Assembly (NCBI RefSeq): GCF_037265215.1
Contig: NZ_CP147737.1
Location: 3,318,001 to 3,382,000, forward strand
Length of the DNA: 64,000 nucleotides
Reading direction: 5' to 3'
From: Xenorhabdus griffiniae
Lineage (GTDB): Bacteria > Pseudomonadota > Gammaproteobacteria > Enterobacterales > Enterobacteriaceae
Shown here: positions 40,342 to 50,275 of the stretch, one piece after another
Layout of the letters: every line of letters starts with the position of its first letter
Position numbering within the stretch: the stretch's first letter is position 1
The notes under the pieces: model-generated
Database searches by the model: none
What the model saw: only the letters and a program-made list of their open reading frames with translations
What the model was told of the DNA's origin: nothing
Program-made: the position numbers and the translations under genes

Positions 40342-41781
40342 ATGATTTCTTTGAAAAAATGGCGTTTATTTCCACGCTCATTGCGCCAGTTGGTTGTCAT
40401 GGCTTTCTGGTTAGTGTTATTACCGCTCTTGGTTTTGGCTTATCAGGCTTATCAAAGTCTTGATCAGCTTAGTACCCAGGCTGCTGAGATTAATCGTTCA
40501 ACGCTGGTGGACGCTCGCCGTAGCGAAGCAATGGTTAGCGTCGCCCTTGAGATGGAGCGTAGTTACCGCCAATACTGTGTATTAGGTGATAGTCGGTTAG
40601 AAAAGCTTTATCAACGCCAATATCGGCAATACATGAATATGCTTGGTAATCAGATGGCGATGCTAGCTAATGCAGAGTATACAAAGAAATTCAATGAATT
40701 ATTGTCGGGCTTGAGCAACATTGCCTGTAGTAATGGGGCGCCAGAAGCAACGTCTTCTAAATTACTTGAAGAATTTTCCAGGGCGAATAATCTTTTGGTA
40801 CAGGAAACCCGTAATATTATTTTTAGCCGTGGTGAACAACTGCAAAAAGATATCGCCGACAAAGGGCAATTTTTCGGTTGGCAGAGCCTTATTTTATTCT
40901 TGTTAAGTGCTTTCTTGATAACCTTGTTTACACGTATGATCATTGGGCCAGTAAAAGGCATTGAACGGATGATCAATCGGCTTGGAGAAGGGCAATCATT
41001 GGAAAATCAGATTGATTCCTTTAAAGGACCACGGGAATTGCGATCATTGGCTCAACGCATTATTTGGCTGAGTGAGCGTTTATCCTGGCTTGAGTCTCAG
41101 CGTCATGAGTTTTTACGCCATATTTCCCACGAACTGAAAACCCCTCTGGCAAGTATGCGTGAAGGAACGGAGCTATTGGCTGATGAAATTGCTGGACCTC
41201 TGACAGCAGATCAAAGGGAAGTTGTCAGTATCTTGGATAGTAGTAGCAGGCATTTACAGCAGCTTATTGAGCAATTACTGGAATATAACCGCAAATTAGC
41301 GGATGGCGCTGCCGAACATCAGATTGTTTCTTTAAAAGAAATTGTGAATAGTGTCGTATTATCACACCAACTGCCGGCACGGACAAAAAATATTCATACG
41401 GAAATTCAATTGGATATGGATTATTGTTGGGCAGAGCCTGGCTTACTAACACGGGTGATTGATAATCTCTATTCCAATGCAGTGCACTATGGCGCTGAAT
41501 CCGGTAACATTTGGATCGCGAGTCGGCAAGTGGGGAAAAACCTTCAAATTGACATTGCCAATACAGGAACGCCTATCCCAGAGTTAGAGAAAAGTATGAT
41601 CTTCGAGCCATTTTACCAAGGAAAACTGCAACGAAAAGGCGCAGTTAAAGGAAGCGGTCTTGGTTTGAGTATCGCGCAAGATTGCATTAAACAAATGCAG
41701 GGGGCGCTTTGCCTGGTAGAATCCGAATTTGCTGATGTATGTTTTCGAATTGAACTGCCATTAACCGCAGAGAATGACTAA
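40342..41781 (+). CDS. glrK: Two-component sensor histidine kinase GlrK (QseE)
   Basis: The 479-residue inner-membrane kinase has two transmembrane helices (about residues 17-36 and 176-197) around a periplasmic helical domain, then HAMP. The H-box is EFLRHISHELKTPLASM with phospho-His. N-box DNLYSNAVHYG and G-box GSGLGLSIAQDC complete the ATPase. It phosphorylates GlrR and so drives glmY. First gene of glrK-qseG-glrR. Confidence 0.95.
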   Translation: MISLKKWRLFPRSLRQLVVMAFWLVLLPLLVLAYQAYQSLDQLSTQAAEINRSTLVDARRSEAMVSVALEMERSYRQYCVLGDSRLEKLYQRQYRQYMNMLGNQMAMLANAEYTKKFNELLSGLSNIACSNGAPEATSSKLLEEFSRANNLLVQETRNIIFSRGEQLQKDIADKGQFFGWQSLILFLLSAFLITLFTRMIIGPVKGIERMINRLGEGQSLENQIDSFKGPRELRSLAQRIIWLSERLSWLESQRHEFLRHISHELKTPLASMREGTELLADEIAGPLTADQREVVSILDSSSRHLQQLIEQLLEYNRKLADGAAEHQIVSLKEIVNSVVLSHQLPARTKNIHTEIQLDMDYCWAEPGLLTRVIDNLYSNAVHYGAESGNIWIASRQVGKNLQIDIANTGTPIPELEKSMIFEPFYQGKLQRKGAVKGSGLGLSIAQDCIKQMQGALCLVESEFADVCFRIELPLTAEND

Positions 41782-41786
41782 ATAAT

Positions 41787-42659
41787 ATGTATAACAGGTT
41801 TACTTACCGCTTTATGACGGAGACGGAACAGCAAAATATTGTGACTAACCCAATGAAAAAAATGGTGGTCAGGCCATCTATCTTGGTACGTGCTTCGGCC
41901 CTGCGCTTGCGGGCGATATTGCTATTGTGCGTTCCCTATTTGCTGGCAGGATGCGTTAAAACGAGTGGTTCAGACAATTTGACAACCCTGGCGCAGTCTA
42001 TCCTGCCAGAACAAAATGTTACCGATTATCGTCTTAAGGATTGTGATGTAATCTGGGATATCACAAAGCCTGCGGCGATGGAAAACGGACTTTATTGGTT
42101 GAGATTTATCGATTGTACGGATCGGTTGACTTCGTCAGAAGCTCGTGAGACGGCGAAACGGTTTGCTCCAGAGACGCCGACTGATTGGCAGCAAGTGCTT
42201 AAGCAAAGTATTTTAATTGGCAGGGCGACTTCTGTATTAGCTGAACGCCGGAAAACGGTGGAAAACTTTAATCAGTATAGTGCACAATTTCCTATCGGTT
42301 TACGGCCATTACTTCAACTGTGGCGTGAGCAGCAATATCTGAAAATTAATCTTGCTGAAGAAAGAGCCAAATTCCAGCGCTTCCAGTTTGACAGTGATAA
42401 CAAAATTGATCGTCTGAAAGAAACACGAGCACGTTTAGAATATGAGCTTCATTCAATGTCCCGCAAACTCGAAAATTTAACCGATATTGAACGCCAACTT
42501 TCCTCCCGTAAACAAGAACAAAGTAGCGTTGCTACTCCTAATACGAACACGTCACCGGATAATAAAGCAGAACTGAAAGAGAAACCCGCCACAAACGCGG
42601 ATACTAAAGCGGAAGCCAATCCTTCAGAAGAAAAATTAGAAGAAAAAGGAGCTGAATAA
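41787..42659 (+). CDS. qseG: QseG (YfhG), outer-membrane lipoprotein of the glrKR operon
   Basis: A lipobox PYLLAGC places the lipidated Cys about residue 56 from the first ATG. The signal region itself begins near an internal MKKMVVRPSILVRA (ATG at 41862), so the true start may be 41814 or 41862. The mature part has a conserved coiled-coil (KIDRLKETRARLEYELHSMSRKLENLTD) and a low-complexity Lys/Glu/Ala tail. QseG interacts with GlrK to tune signalling. Confidence 0.87.
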   Translation: MYNRFTYRFMTETEQQNIVTNPMKKMVVRPSILVRASALRLRAILLLCVPYLLAGCVKTSGSDNLTTLAQSILPEQNVTDYRLKDCDVIWDITKPAAMENGLYWLRFIDCTDRLTSSEARETAKRFAPETPTDWQQVLKQSILIGRATSVLAERRKTVENFNQYSAQFPIGLRPLLQLWREQQYLKINLAEERAKFQRFQFDSDNKIDRLKETRARLEYELHSMSRKLENLTDIERQLSSRKQEQSSVATPNTNTSPDNKAELKEKPATNADTKAEANPSEEKLEEKGAE

Positions 42660-42661
42660 TA

Positions 42662-43999
42662 ATGACAGTACGCAATTCCGCCCATCTTCTTTTAGTTGAT
42701 GATGATCCCGGCTTGTTAAAACTATTGGGAATGCGTTTGACCAGTGAAGGCTTTCGTGTCACGACCGCAGAGAGTGGTCATGAAGCGTTACGCATACTGG
42801 CGAGAGAAAAAGTAGATTTAGTGATCAGTGACTTACGCATGGATGAAATGGATGGTATGGCACTGTTTGCTGAGATCCAGAAACAGCATCCCGGTATGCC
42901 GGTCATTATTCTGACTGCGCATGGTTCTATTCCTGATGCGGTGGCAGCAACGCAGCAAGGTGTATTTAGTTTTCTGACCAAGCCTGTTGATCGTGACGCA
43001 CTTTATAAAGCGATTGATGATGCGCTGGAACTCTCAACGCCAGCCATTGATGGGCAATGGAGCGAGAAAATTGTTACCCGAAGCCCTTTGATGTTGCGTT
43101 TGCTGGAACAGGCAAAGATGGTGGCTCAATCCGATGTGAGTGTTCTGATTAATGGGCAAAGCGGAACCGGTAAAGAGGTATTGGCGCAAGCTATTCATCG
43201 GGCAAGTCCCAGAGCGAAGAAGCCTTTTATTGCTATTAACTGTGGCGCCTTACCTGAGCAATTACTTGAATCTGAATTATTTGGTCATGCCAAAGGCGCG
43301 TTTACAGGCGCGGTCAGCAGTCGGGAAGGGTTATTTTTAGCGGCGCAAGGAGGAACATTATTCCTTGATGAAATCGGCGATATGCCGATGGCGTTGCAAG
43401 TTAAACTTTTGCGAGTGCTACAGGAGCGCAAGATCCGTCCATTGGGGAGTAATCGGGATATCGACATTGATGTCAGAATTATTTCGGCAACCCACCGTGA
43501 TCTGCCTAAGGCCATGCAACGTAATGAGTTTCGGGAAGATCTCTATTATCGATTGAACGTTGTTAATTTGAAAATTCCTGCCTTGAACGAACGCGCAGAA
43601 GATATCCCTCTATTGGCTAATCATCTGTTACGTGACGCTGCCAAACGCCATAAGCCTTTTGTGCGCAGTTTTTCCACTACGGCCATGAAATGCCTGATGG
43701 CAGCAAGTTGGCCGGGCAATGTTCGTCAATTGGTTAATGTCATCGAACAGTGTGTGGCATTGACGATGGCTCCGGTCATCAGTGATGCTCTGGTTACTCA
43801 GGCATTGGAAGGGGAAAATACGGCATTGCCGACATTCGTGGAAGCCCGTGGTCAGTTTGAGCTGAATTACCTGCGTAAATTGTTGCAGATAACCAAAGGT
43901 AATGTGACCCATGCCGCTCGTATGGCAGGGCGGAACCGGACAGAGTTTTATAAATTGCTGGCACGCCACGAGCTGGATGCTAACGATTTTAAGGAATAA
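42662..43999 (+). CDS. glrR: Sigma-54-dependent response regulator GlrR (QseF)
   Basis: The 445-residue protein has a receiver domain (DDDPG, phospho-acceptor Asp57 in VISDLRMDEMDG). The AAA+ domain follows with Walker A GQSGTGKE, the sigma-54 contact loop GAFTGA, and Walker B LFLDEIGD. The C-terminus is a Fis-like helix-turn-helix. It activates glmY from the TGTC-N10-GACA boxes upstream of the operon, so sensor, regulator and target all lie together here. Confidence 0.96.
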   Translation: MTVRNSAHLLLVDDDPGLLKLLGMRLTSEGFRVTTAESGHEALRILAREKVDLVISDLRMDEMDGMALFAEIQKQHPGMPVIILTAHGSIPDAVAATQQGVFSFLTKPVDRDALYKAIDDALELSTPAIDGQWSEKIVTRSPLMLRLLEQAKMVAQSDVSVLINGQSGTGKEVLAQAIHRASPRAKKPFIAINCGALPEQLLESELFGHAKGAFTGAVSSREGLFLAAQGGTLFLDEIGDMPMALQVKLLRVLQERKIRPLGSNRDIDIDVRIISATHRDLPKAMQRNEFREDLYYRLNVVNLKIPALNERAEDIPLLANHLLRDAAKRHKPFVRSFSTTAMKCLMAASWPGNVRQLVNVIEQCVALTMAPVISDALVTQALEGENTALPTFVEARGQFELNYLRKLLQITKGNVTHAARMAGRNRTEFYKLLARHELDANDFKE

Positions 44000-44106
44000 C
44001 TTTTCTGCTCCCGCAGAAATTCTTACACTGAGTAGAAATAAATTGCTTTGCTGCTAAGACCCAGTAAAGCGGATAGATGATTTATGGCCCAGGAGAGCCG
44101 CATTCT

Positions 44107-45729
44107 ATGAGTCGTACTCTTAATATCGCTCTTGCCCAGTTAAATTGGTTGGTAGGAGACATTGAAGGTAACAGCGAACGTATGTTGCAGACAGTTCGGG
44201 AGCAGCAGGCAAAAGGCGCTGATCTGGTTATGTTTTCTGAGCTGGCGCTGTCTGGCTATTTTCCTGAAGATTTGTTATTCCGTTCTGATTTACATCAGCG
44301 TTGCCATGAACAATTGGTACGTTTGCAACAGGCAAGCGCTCAGGTTGGTATCTTGGTAGGGCATCCGTGGCAACAGGATGGCAAACTTTTCAACGCACTT
44401 TCCCTGTTTTGGCGAGGGGAAATTGTGGCTCGTTACTTCAAACAGTTATTGCCAAACTATGGCGTTTTTGATGAAGAGCGTTATTTCGACGCGGGTGATC
44501 AAAACTGTGTTATCCCATTCAAGGGTTATAACCTTGGTTTGTTGATTTGTGAAGATTTGTGGTTTGATGCCCCCATTGATGCCTTGAAACAGGCGGGGGC
44601 AGAAATCGTCTTGTCGATTAATGCTTCTCCTTATAATCGTGAAAAACCGAATATCCGTAGTACATTAATTAAATCCCACTGCCAGCGTACTCATTTGCCA
44701 ATTATTTATCTTAATCAGGTGGGGGGGCAAGATCAGCTTATCTTTGATGGTTGTTCTAAGGTCTTTGATGCCAATGGTGAAATAACCCATCGCATGGCGG
44801 CATTTGAGGAACAGGTTGAACAATGTCGTTTCAATGAAATGAACATTGAACCTATGGCAAATCCGATCCCTCAATTGCCTCCTTTGGCGCAAATTTATAA
44901 GGCGTTAGTGCTTTCTGTACGTGATTATGTGCAAAAGAACGGTTTTAAAGGCGCTTTGCTTGGTTTGTCAGGTGGGATTGATTCAGGGTTGACATTGGCA
45001 ATTGCTGTGGATGCTTTGGGTAAAGATCACGTGCAGGCGGTCATGATGCCATTCCGCTATACCTCAGAAATAAGTATCCACGATGCCAGAGAACAAGCAG
45101 AATTGCTGGGGGTTGAATTTGACGTTGTTTCCATCGAACCCATGTTTGATGCGTTTATGGCACAGCTTGACCCCATGTTTGCGGGAACAGAAAAAGATAC
45201 GACAGAAGAGAATTTACAGGCACGTTGCCGTGCAGTGATTTTAATGGCAATGTCTAACAAGCGTCGTCGCCTGGTATTGACCACCAGTAACAAAAGTGAA
45301 TCGGCAGTAGGGTACTCAACCCTGTACGGCGATATGGCGGGTGGCTTTAATGCATTGAAAGATGTTCCTAAAACGATGGTATTTGCATTGGCTAAATATC
45401 GTAATACCGTATCTCCGGCAATCCCTCAGCGTGTGATTGATCGCCCACCGTCAGCGGAGTTGGCACCAAATCAACTGGATCAGGACAGCCTCCCTCCCTA
45501 TGACATTCTGGATGCGATTCTCGAAGGGTATGTTGAAAAAGATAAATCAGTGGCTGATCTGGTATCCGAAGGTTTTGATGAAGCCATTGTACGCAAGGTG
45601 ATCCGACTGGTTGATATTAATGAATATAAACGTCGCCAGGCACCTATTGGCCCACGCATTACGCCGCGTGATTTTGGTAAAGATCGGCGCTACCCGATTA
45701 CATCTGGTTTCGGGCGTAACAATTGGTAA
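44107..45729 (+). CDS. nadE: Glutamine-dependent NAD+ synthase
   Basis: The start at 44107 (MSRTLNIALAQLNWLVGDIEG) gives 540 residues. The N-terminal nitrilase-type glutaminase has catalytic Cys in LLICEDLWFD. The C-terminal synthetase has the PP-loop LSGGIDSGLTLAI. It makes NAD from deamido-NAD. This is the long two-domain form, unlike the short ammonia-dependent NadE of E. coli. It lies 15 bp upstream of glnB. Confidence 0.95.
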   Translation: MSRTLNIALAQLNWLVGDIEGNSERMLQTVREQQAKGADLVMFSELALSGYFPEDLLFRSDLHQRCHEQLVRLQQASAQVGILVGHPWQQDGKLFNALSLFWRGEIVARYFKQLLPNYGVFDEERYFDAGDQNCVIPFKGYNLGLLICEDLWFDAPIDALKQAGAEIVLSINASPYNREKPNIRSTLIKSHCQRTHLPIIYLNQVGGQDQLIFDGCSKVFDANGEITHRMAAFEEQVEQCRFNEMNIEPMANPIPQLPPLAQIYKALVLSVRDYVQKNGFKGALLGLSGGIDSGLTLAIAVDALGKDHVQAVMMPFRYTSEISIHDAREQAELLGVEFDVVSIEPMFDAFMAQLDPMFAGTEKDTTEENLQARCRAVILMAMSNKRRRLVLTTSNKSESAVGYSTLYGDMAGGFNALKDVPKTMVFALAKYRNTVSPAIPQRVIDRPPSAELAPNQLDQDSLPPYDILDAILEGYVEKDKSVADLVSEGFDEAIVRKVIRLVDINEYKRRQAPIGPRITPRDFGKDRRYPITSGFGRNNW

Positions 45730-46083
<354 letters not shown>

Positions 46084-46108
46084 TCAAGTCACTAAAATCA
46101 TCTGAAAA

Positions 46109-46185
46109 AAGTGATAACGGCAATATTACCGGTTAGCCCATACCCATAATGGGAGATGACATGTCGGTTCTAGCCGTTATCACTT
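46109..46185. other. Long inverted repeat between convergent glnB and loiP
   Basis: AAGTGATAACGGC (46109-46121) and its perfect complement (46173-46185) pair over 51 bases that contain a smaller CCCAT/ATGGG hairpin and an ACCG/CGGT pair. T-rich DNA follows on the plus side. It is probably a bidirectional terminator, but its multi-branched form is larger than usual. Confidence 0.65.
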
Positions 46186-46192
46186 ATCTTTA

Positions 46193-46945
46193 TTATTTCT
46201 TATCTGCGGCGATACGATCGCGAACGTGTTGAGCACGTTCCTGTGACGGTGGGTGTGAATCAAACATGCTGGTTTCACCGCTGCCCAGTTTAGCCAGTTT
46301 CTCGAAGCTGGTTGCTAAACCTTCAGTTTTGATATTGCGTTTTTTCATCAGATCATAAGAGAAGTCATCAGCCTGACTTTCCTGATGTTGTGAGAACTGT
46401 GAGTTGATCAGCTTTTGACCCAGAGCTGCGAGCTGAGAATCGCTCAGTTGTGCGGCGACACCACCGGCTGATGCCGCTGCGGTACGTGCAGCAACGGTCG
46501 CATAAGCAACCTGCATTGCTTTACGGGTGTGACCCAGTGCAACGTGACCCATTTCATGGCCCAGAACACCTTCGACTTCGTTGTCGTTCATCATATCCAT
46601 CAGGCCGCTGTATACACGCACACAACCATTAGCCATTGCCCATGCATTCACATCCTTAGTCAGATAAACTTTATAGTTAACTGATGTACCGTTAACTTCG
46701 CTACCTAATGCTTTGGCGATTTTGTTCAGACGTTTAGTGTATTGGCTGGATGCCGGCGCAATTTTATTCTGTGCATCCATATCCTTACATGCTTGGTTAG
46801 ATAACTGTTTGACATCAGAATCACTTAGTGTTGCTGCCTGGAATAATTGCATTCCAGAATGAGCCAGCATTCCCTGATCAATATTCTTACAACCTGTCAG
46901 AAGTGCAGCAGAAACAGCGACTGCAACAAGAGCCTTAATTTTCAT
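46193..46945 (-). CDS. loiP: M48 metalloprotease lipoprotein LoiP (YggG)
   Basis: The start at 46945 (MKIKALVAVAVSAALLTGCK) gives 250 residues; the frame to 46975 is longer without support. Lipobox LLTGC is followed by the zinc motif GHEMGHVALGH and a third ligand region QESQADDFSYDLM. LoiP is an outer-membrane metalloprotease induced by low osmolarity. Its neighbours differ from those in E. coli. Confidence 0.93.
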   Translation of the reverse strand: MKIKALVAVAVSAALLTGCKNIDQGMLAHSGMQLFQAATLSDSDVKQLSNQACKDMDAQNKIAPASSQYTKRLNKIAKALGSEVNGTSVNYKVYLTKDVNAWAMANGCVRVYSGLMDMMNDNEVEGVLGHEMGHVALGHTRKAMQVAYATVAARTAAASAGGVAAQLSDSQLAALGQKLINSQFSQHQESQADDFSYDLMKKRNIKTEGLATSFEKLAKLGSGETSMFDSHPPSQERAQHVRDRIAADKK

Positions 46946-47112
46946 AATATGGTTTTTCCTTTGCAATACATGCAACTATAGTTTTTTAACAGCGTTAAAA
47001 GACTATGAATTTTGCTAAAAATAACAATAGGAATAAACGCTAATATTTATGATTATGTGAATGCGGTAACATTTTTTTAAAATAATCAAATCATAAGTAA
47101 AATAATTTAGTT

Positions 47113-47215
47113 TATACGCATTAAACTTCAAGTTGTAATTTACAACACGATATAAAACCGGATTTCCCCGCTTAGCGGAGAGAAATCACACGTATCTTGA
47201 AATTAGATTGGTATA
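47113..47215. repeat. Small inverted-repeat element, family 2 copy b (103 bp)
   Basis: It starts TATACGCATTAAACTTCAAG and ends AGATTGGTATA, with complementary TTTCCCCGC and GCGGAGAGAAA arms inside. It occupies the 439-bp gap between loiP and hmp, where I see no gene. Confidence 0.85.
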
Positions 47216-47384
47216 AATTATTTTACTAAAATGGCAAAAATCATCGACATCACAAAAACTTCAACTAATTTGTCCATAGCCTGTTCTTTTTTAGATCGAC
47301 ATTTTATTAGTCAAAAATATTGATCCTGGAACAGGCTTTTAGTTCAACTTTTTATCCAGAATTCGGGTGTATTAGAAAACCGTA

Positions 47385-48575
47385 CTAAATGACTTTATGC
47401 GGGCCGAAACATTCATAATGGATATGTTGTTCATCAATACCCATTGCCAGCAATTGCTTGGCGATATGTTGCATGAAAGCCACAGGACCACAGAAATAGA
47501 ATTGCATCCCTTCCACTGCTATTGCATCCTTCACGAGCGATAGATCCATCAGCCCAATATGCTGGTAATGTATGCCTTTCTGATCTATATCTCTGGGTTC
47601 ACGATACCAAACTTGTGCATACAAATTAGGCATAGATTGGGAAATTTCATTCACCTTATTGGCGAAAGCATGATGGCCGCCATGCTCTGCGGCGTGGAAC
47701 CAATTTACTGCGCCAATATGATGTTGGTTATGTAGGGCTTGCAGCATACTCATCATCGGTGTCAAACCAACTCCGGCAGAAATCAGTGTAACTGGCATAT
47801 CAGGTTGCACATCAAGGAAGAAATCACCGTGTGGTGCAGCCAGCATCACAATATCCCCTTCCTGTACCTTATCGTGCAGATGGTTTGAAATTTTGCCCTG
47901 AGGTTCACGCTTGACGGCAATTTGGTAACTGGTTCCGTTTGGCGCGGCAGTCAGTGAATATTGGCGGATTTCACGGTTGTCAAATGTGGGATCTTCTACA
48001 TAGATTGCCAAGTATTGCCCTGGTTTATAATCCATAACCTTGCCACCATCAACAGGCGAAAACTCAAAGCTAGTGATAACATCACTTTGTGGTTGTTTCC
48101 GGCTAACACGAAACTGACGTAGATCACGCCAACCTCCTTCCAGGGATTCACCGCTTTGATAAATTTCCTCTTCTCGATTGATAAAGACATTAGCTAATAC
48201 GTTGTAAGCTTCTCCCCAGGCGTTGAGAACTTCGTCACCAGGATGAAACATTTCATCAATCGTTGCCAGCAGGTGCTTACCTACAATTTGATAATGCTCA
48301 GGTTGAATACTGAGGCTGGCATGTTTATGGGCGATTTTTTCTACGGCAGGTAAGAGTGCTGACAGATTATCGATATTGCCAGCATAAGCACAAAGAGCAT
48401 TGAAAAGCGCTTCCCGCTGGTCACCGTTGATCTGATGACTCATATTAAAAATATCTTTTAATTCAGGGTTATGCTTGAACATGCGCTCGTAAAAATGCGC
48501 AGTTAGCTTAGGGCCTGTGGAAACAATTAATGGAATGGTCGATTTTATGGTTGCGATAACCTGACTATCTAGCAT
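47385..48575 (-). CDS. hmp: Flavohemoprotein nitric oxide dioxygenase
   Basis: The start at 48575 ([20 protein letters not shown]) gives 396 residues, as in E. coli. The globin domain is residues 1-140, with proximal His in a [15 protein letters not shown] context. The FAD domain follows ([14 protein letters not shown]), then the NAD domain ([24 protein letters not shown]). It converts NO to nitrate. An NsrR operator lies just upstream. Confidence 0.97.
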   Translation of the reverse strand: MLDSQVIATIKSTIPLIVSTGPKLTAHFYERMFKHNPELKDIFNMSHQINGDQREALFNALCAYAGNIDNLSALLPAVEKIAHKHASLSIQPEHYQIVGKHLLATIDEMFHPGDEVLNAWGEAYNVLANVFINREEEIYQSGESLEGGWRDLRQFRVSRKQPQSDVITSFEFSPVDGGKVMDYKPGQYLAIYVEDPTFDNREIRQYSLTAAPNGTSYQIAVKREPQGKISNHLHDKVQEGDIVMLAAPHGDFFLDVQPDMPVTLISAGVGLTPMMSMLQALHNQHHIGAVNWFHAAEHGGHHAFANKVNEISQSMPNLYAQVWYREPRDIDQKGIHYQHIGLMDLSLVKDAIAVEGMQFYFCGPVAFMQHIAKQLLAMGIDEQHIHYECFGPHKVI

Positions 48576-48616
48576 GGGGATCTCCTGAATTTTTCTCACA
48601 TAATGCTGAAATCTAT

Positions 48617-48639
48617 AAATTGCATTTTAAATGCAACTT
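48617..48639. promoter_or_regulatory. NsrR operator upstream of hmp
   Basis: Half-sites AAATTGCATTT and AAATGCAACTT lie either side of one T in the 11-1-11 layout of the NsrR box. It is 42 bp upstream of hmp, consistent with NO-dependent derepression. Confidence 0.83.
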
Positions 48640-48811
48640 ATAGGGTTTGGGAATGTATCAGATTGAGAAAAGATAATTATCTTTCCTTAAGTCAAAAAAA
48701 TAGAATTTAAATTAACGTGGATCACGACCAGGATCACAAATCTCAGTAATAAATCCATAATCATTAGCGAAACAGTAGGTTATTTAGTTTCTAATGGGTT
48801 ACCAGGATGAA

Positions 48812-48827
48812 GTGCAAACGTTTGCGT
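48812..48827. promoter_or_regulatory. PurR box upstream of glyA
   Basis: GTGCAAACGTTTGCGT matches the PurR consensus at 14 of 16 positions, with a perfect central GCAAACGTTTGC. glyA is a known PurR target. Confidence 0.85.
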
Positions 48828-48935
48828 AATTTATTTTGTCAAGACTATCTCATTCGATAAAAAGAGTTTACACTGTGTGCCATTCTGGCCCTCAGGGGTA
48901 TTTTTTTAGAGATGTAGCTGAGTCAGGAGAACCCA

Positions 48936-50189
48936 ATGTTAAAGCGTGAAATGAATATTGCGAATTACGATCCCGAACTGTGGCAAGCGATGGAACAGGA
49001 AGTTTGTCGTCAAGAAGAACACATTGAATTGATTGCTTCTGAAAACTACACCAGCCCAAGAGTAATGCAGGCACAAGGCTCTCAGCTGACTAACAAGTAT
49101 GCGGAAGGTTACCCGGGTAAACGTTACTACGGTGGCTGTGAGTATGTTGATGTGGTTGAGCAGCTTGCGATTGACCGCGCCAAAGCATTGTTTGGCGCAG
49201 ATTATGCTAATGTCCAGCCACACTCTGGTTCTCAGGCAAATGCTGCGGTGTATATGACACTGCTAAAACCCGGCGATACGGTTTTAGGGATGAATCTGGT
49301 GCACGGTGGCCATCTGACTCACGGCTCCCCAGTTAACTTCTCTGGCAAACTTTATAATATCGTGCCTTATGGTATTGATGAAAATGGCAAAATCGATTAC
49401 GACGATATTCGTAATCAAGCGCAAAAACATCAGCCTAAAATGATCATCGGCGGCTTTTCTGCCTATTCTGGTGTTGTCGATTGGGCGAAGATGCGTGAAA
49501 TTGCGGATGAAATCGGTGCTTATCTGTTCGTTGACATGGCTCACGTAGCAGGTCTGGTTGCCGCAGGGGTGTATCCAAACCCAGTTCCTCATGCACATGT
49601 TGTCACAACCACAACGCACAAAACATTGGCTGGCCCACGTGGTGGCTTGATTTTGGCGAAGGGGGGTGATGAAGAGTTTTACAAGAAACTGAATTCCTCT
49701 GTTTTCCCTGGTTCCCAGGGTGGGCCGTTAATGCATGTTATTGCTGGTAAGGCAGTTGCATTGAAAGAAGCGATGGAGCCTGAATTCAAAGCCTACCAAC
49801 ACCAAGTTGCCAAGAATGCGAAAGTGATGGTAGAAGTATTCCTGCAACGCGGTTACAAAGTGGTTTCTGGAGAAACCGAAAACCATTTGTTCTTGCTGGA
49901 TCTGGTGGACAAAGACATTACGGGTAAAGATGCTGATGCGGCCTTGGGACGTGCCAATATCACCGTGAACAAAAACAGCGTACCTAATGATCCACGCAGC
50001 CCATTCGTCACCTCTGGTATCCGTATCGGCACGCCTGCAATTACCCGCCGTGGCTTCAAGGAAGCAGAATCCCGTGAACTGGCTGGCTGGATGTGTGATG
50101 TGCTGGATAACATCAATGATGAAGCAACCATTGAAAGTGTTAAGCAAAAGGTATTAGATATCTGCGCAAAATATCCGGTCTACGCATAA
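48936..50189 (+). CDS. glyA: Serine hydroxymethyltransferase
   Basis: The protein has 417 residues, as in E. coli, starting [19 protein letters not shown]. The PLP Lys lies in [13 protein letters not shown]. It interconverts serine and glycine with tetrahydrofolate and supplies one-carbon units for purines. It is divergent from hmp, as in E. coli. Confidence 0.98.
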   Translation: MLKREMNIANYDPELWQAMEQEVCRQEEHIELIASENYTSPRVMQAQGSQLTNKYAEGYPGKRYYGGCEYVDVVEQLAIDRAKALFGADYANVQPHSGSQANAAVYMTLLKPGDTVLGMNLVHGGHLTHGSPVNFSGKLYNIVPYGIDENGKIDYDDIRNQAQKHQPKMIIGGFSAYSGVVDWAKMREIADEIGAYLFVDMAHVAGLVAAGVYPNPVPHAHVVTTTTHKTLAGPRGGLILAKGGDEEFYKKLNSSVFPGSQGGPLMHVIAGKAVALKEAMEPEFKAYQHQVAKNAKVMVEVFLQRGYKVVSGETENHLFLLDLVDKDITGKDADAALGRANITVNKNSVPNDPRSPFVTSGIRIGTPAITRRGFKEAESRELAGWMCDVLDNINDEATIESVKQKVLDICAKYPVYA

Positions 50190-50214
50190 TTTAAATAAAA
50201 TGTAGTTTAGTAAT

Positions 50215-50252
50215 AAACCCGACTCATAACGTCAGTTTTGAGCGGGTTTTTT
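50215..50252 (+). terminator. Rho-independent terminator of glyA
   Basis: AACCCG-A-CTCA pairs with TGAG-CGGGTT (one bulged A) and is followed by TTTTTTG. Confidence 0.85.
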
Positions 50253-50275
50253 GTATCAAAAACGGGGGCATTTGG

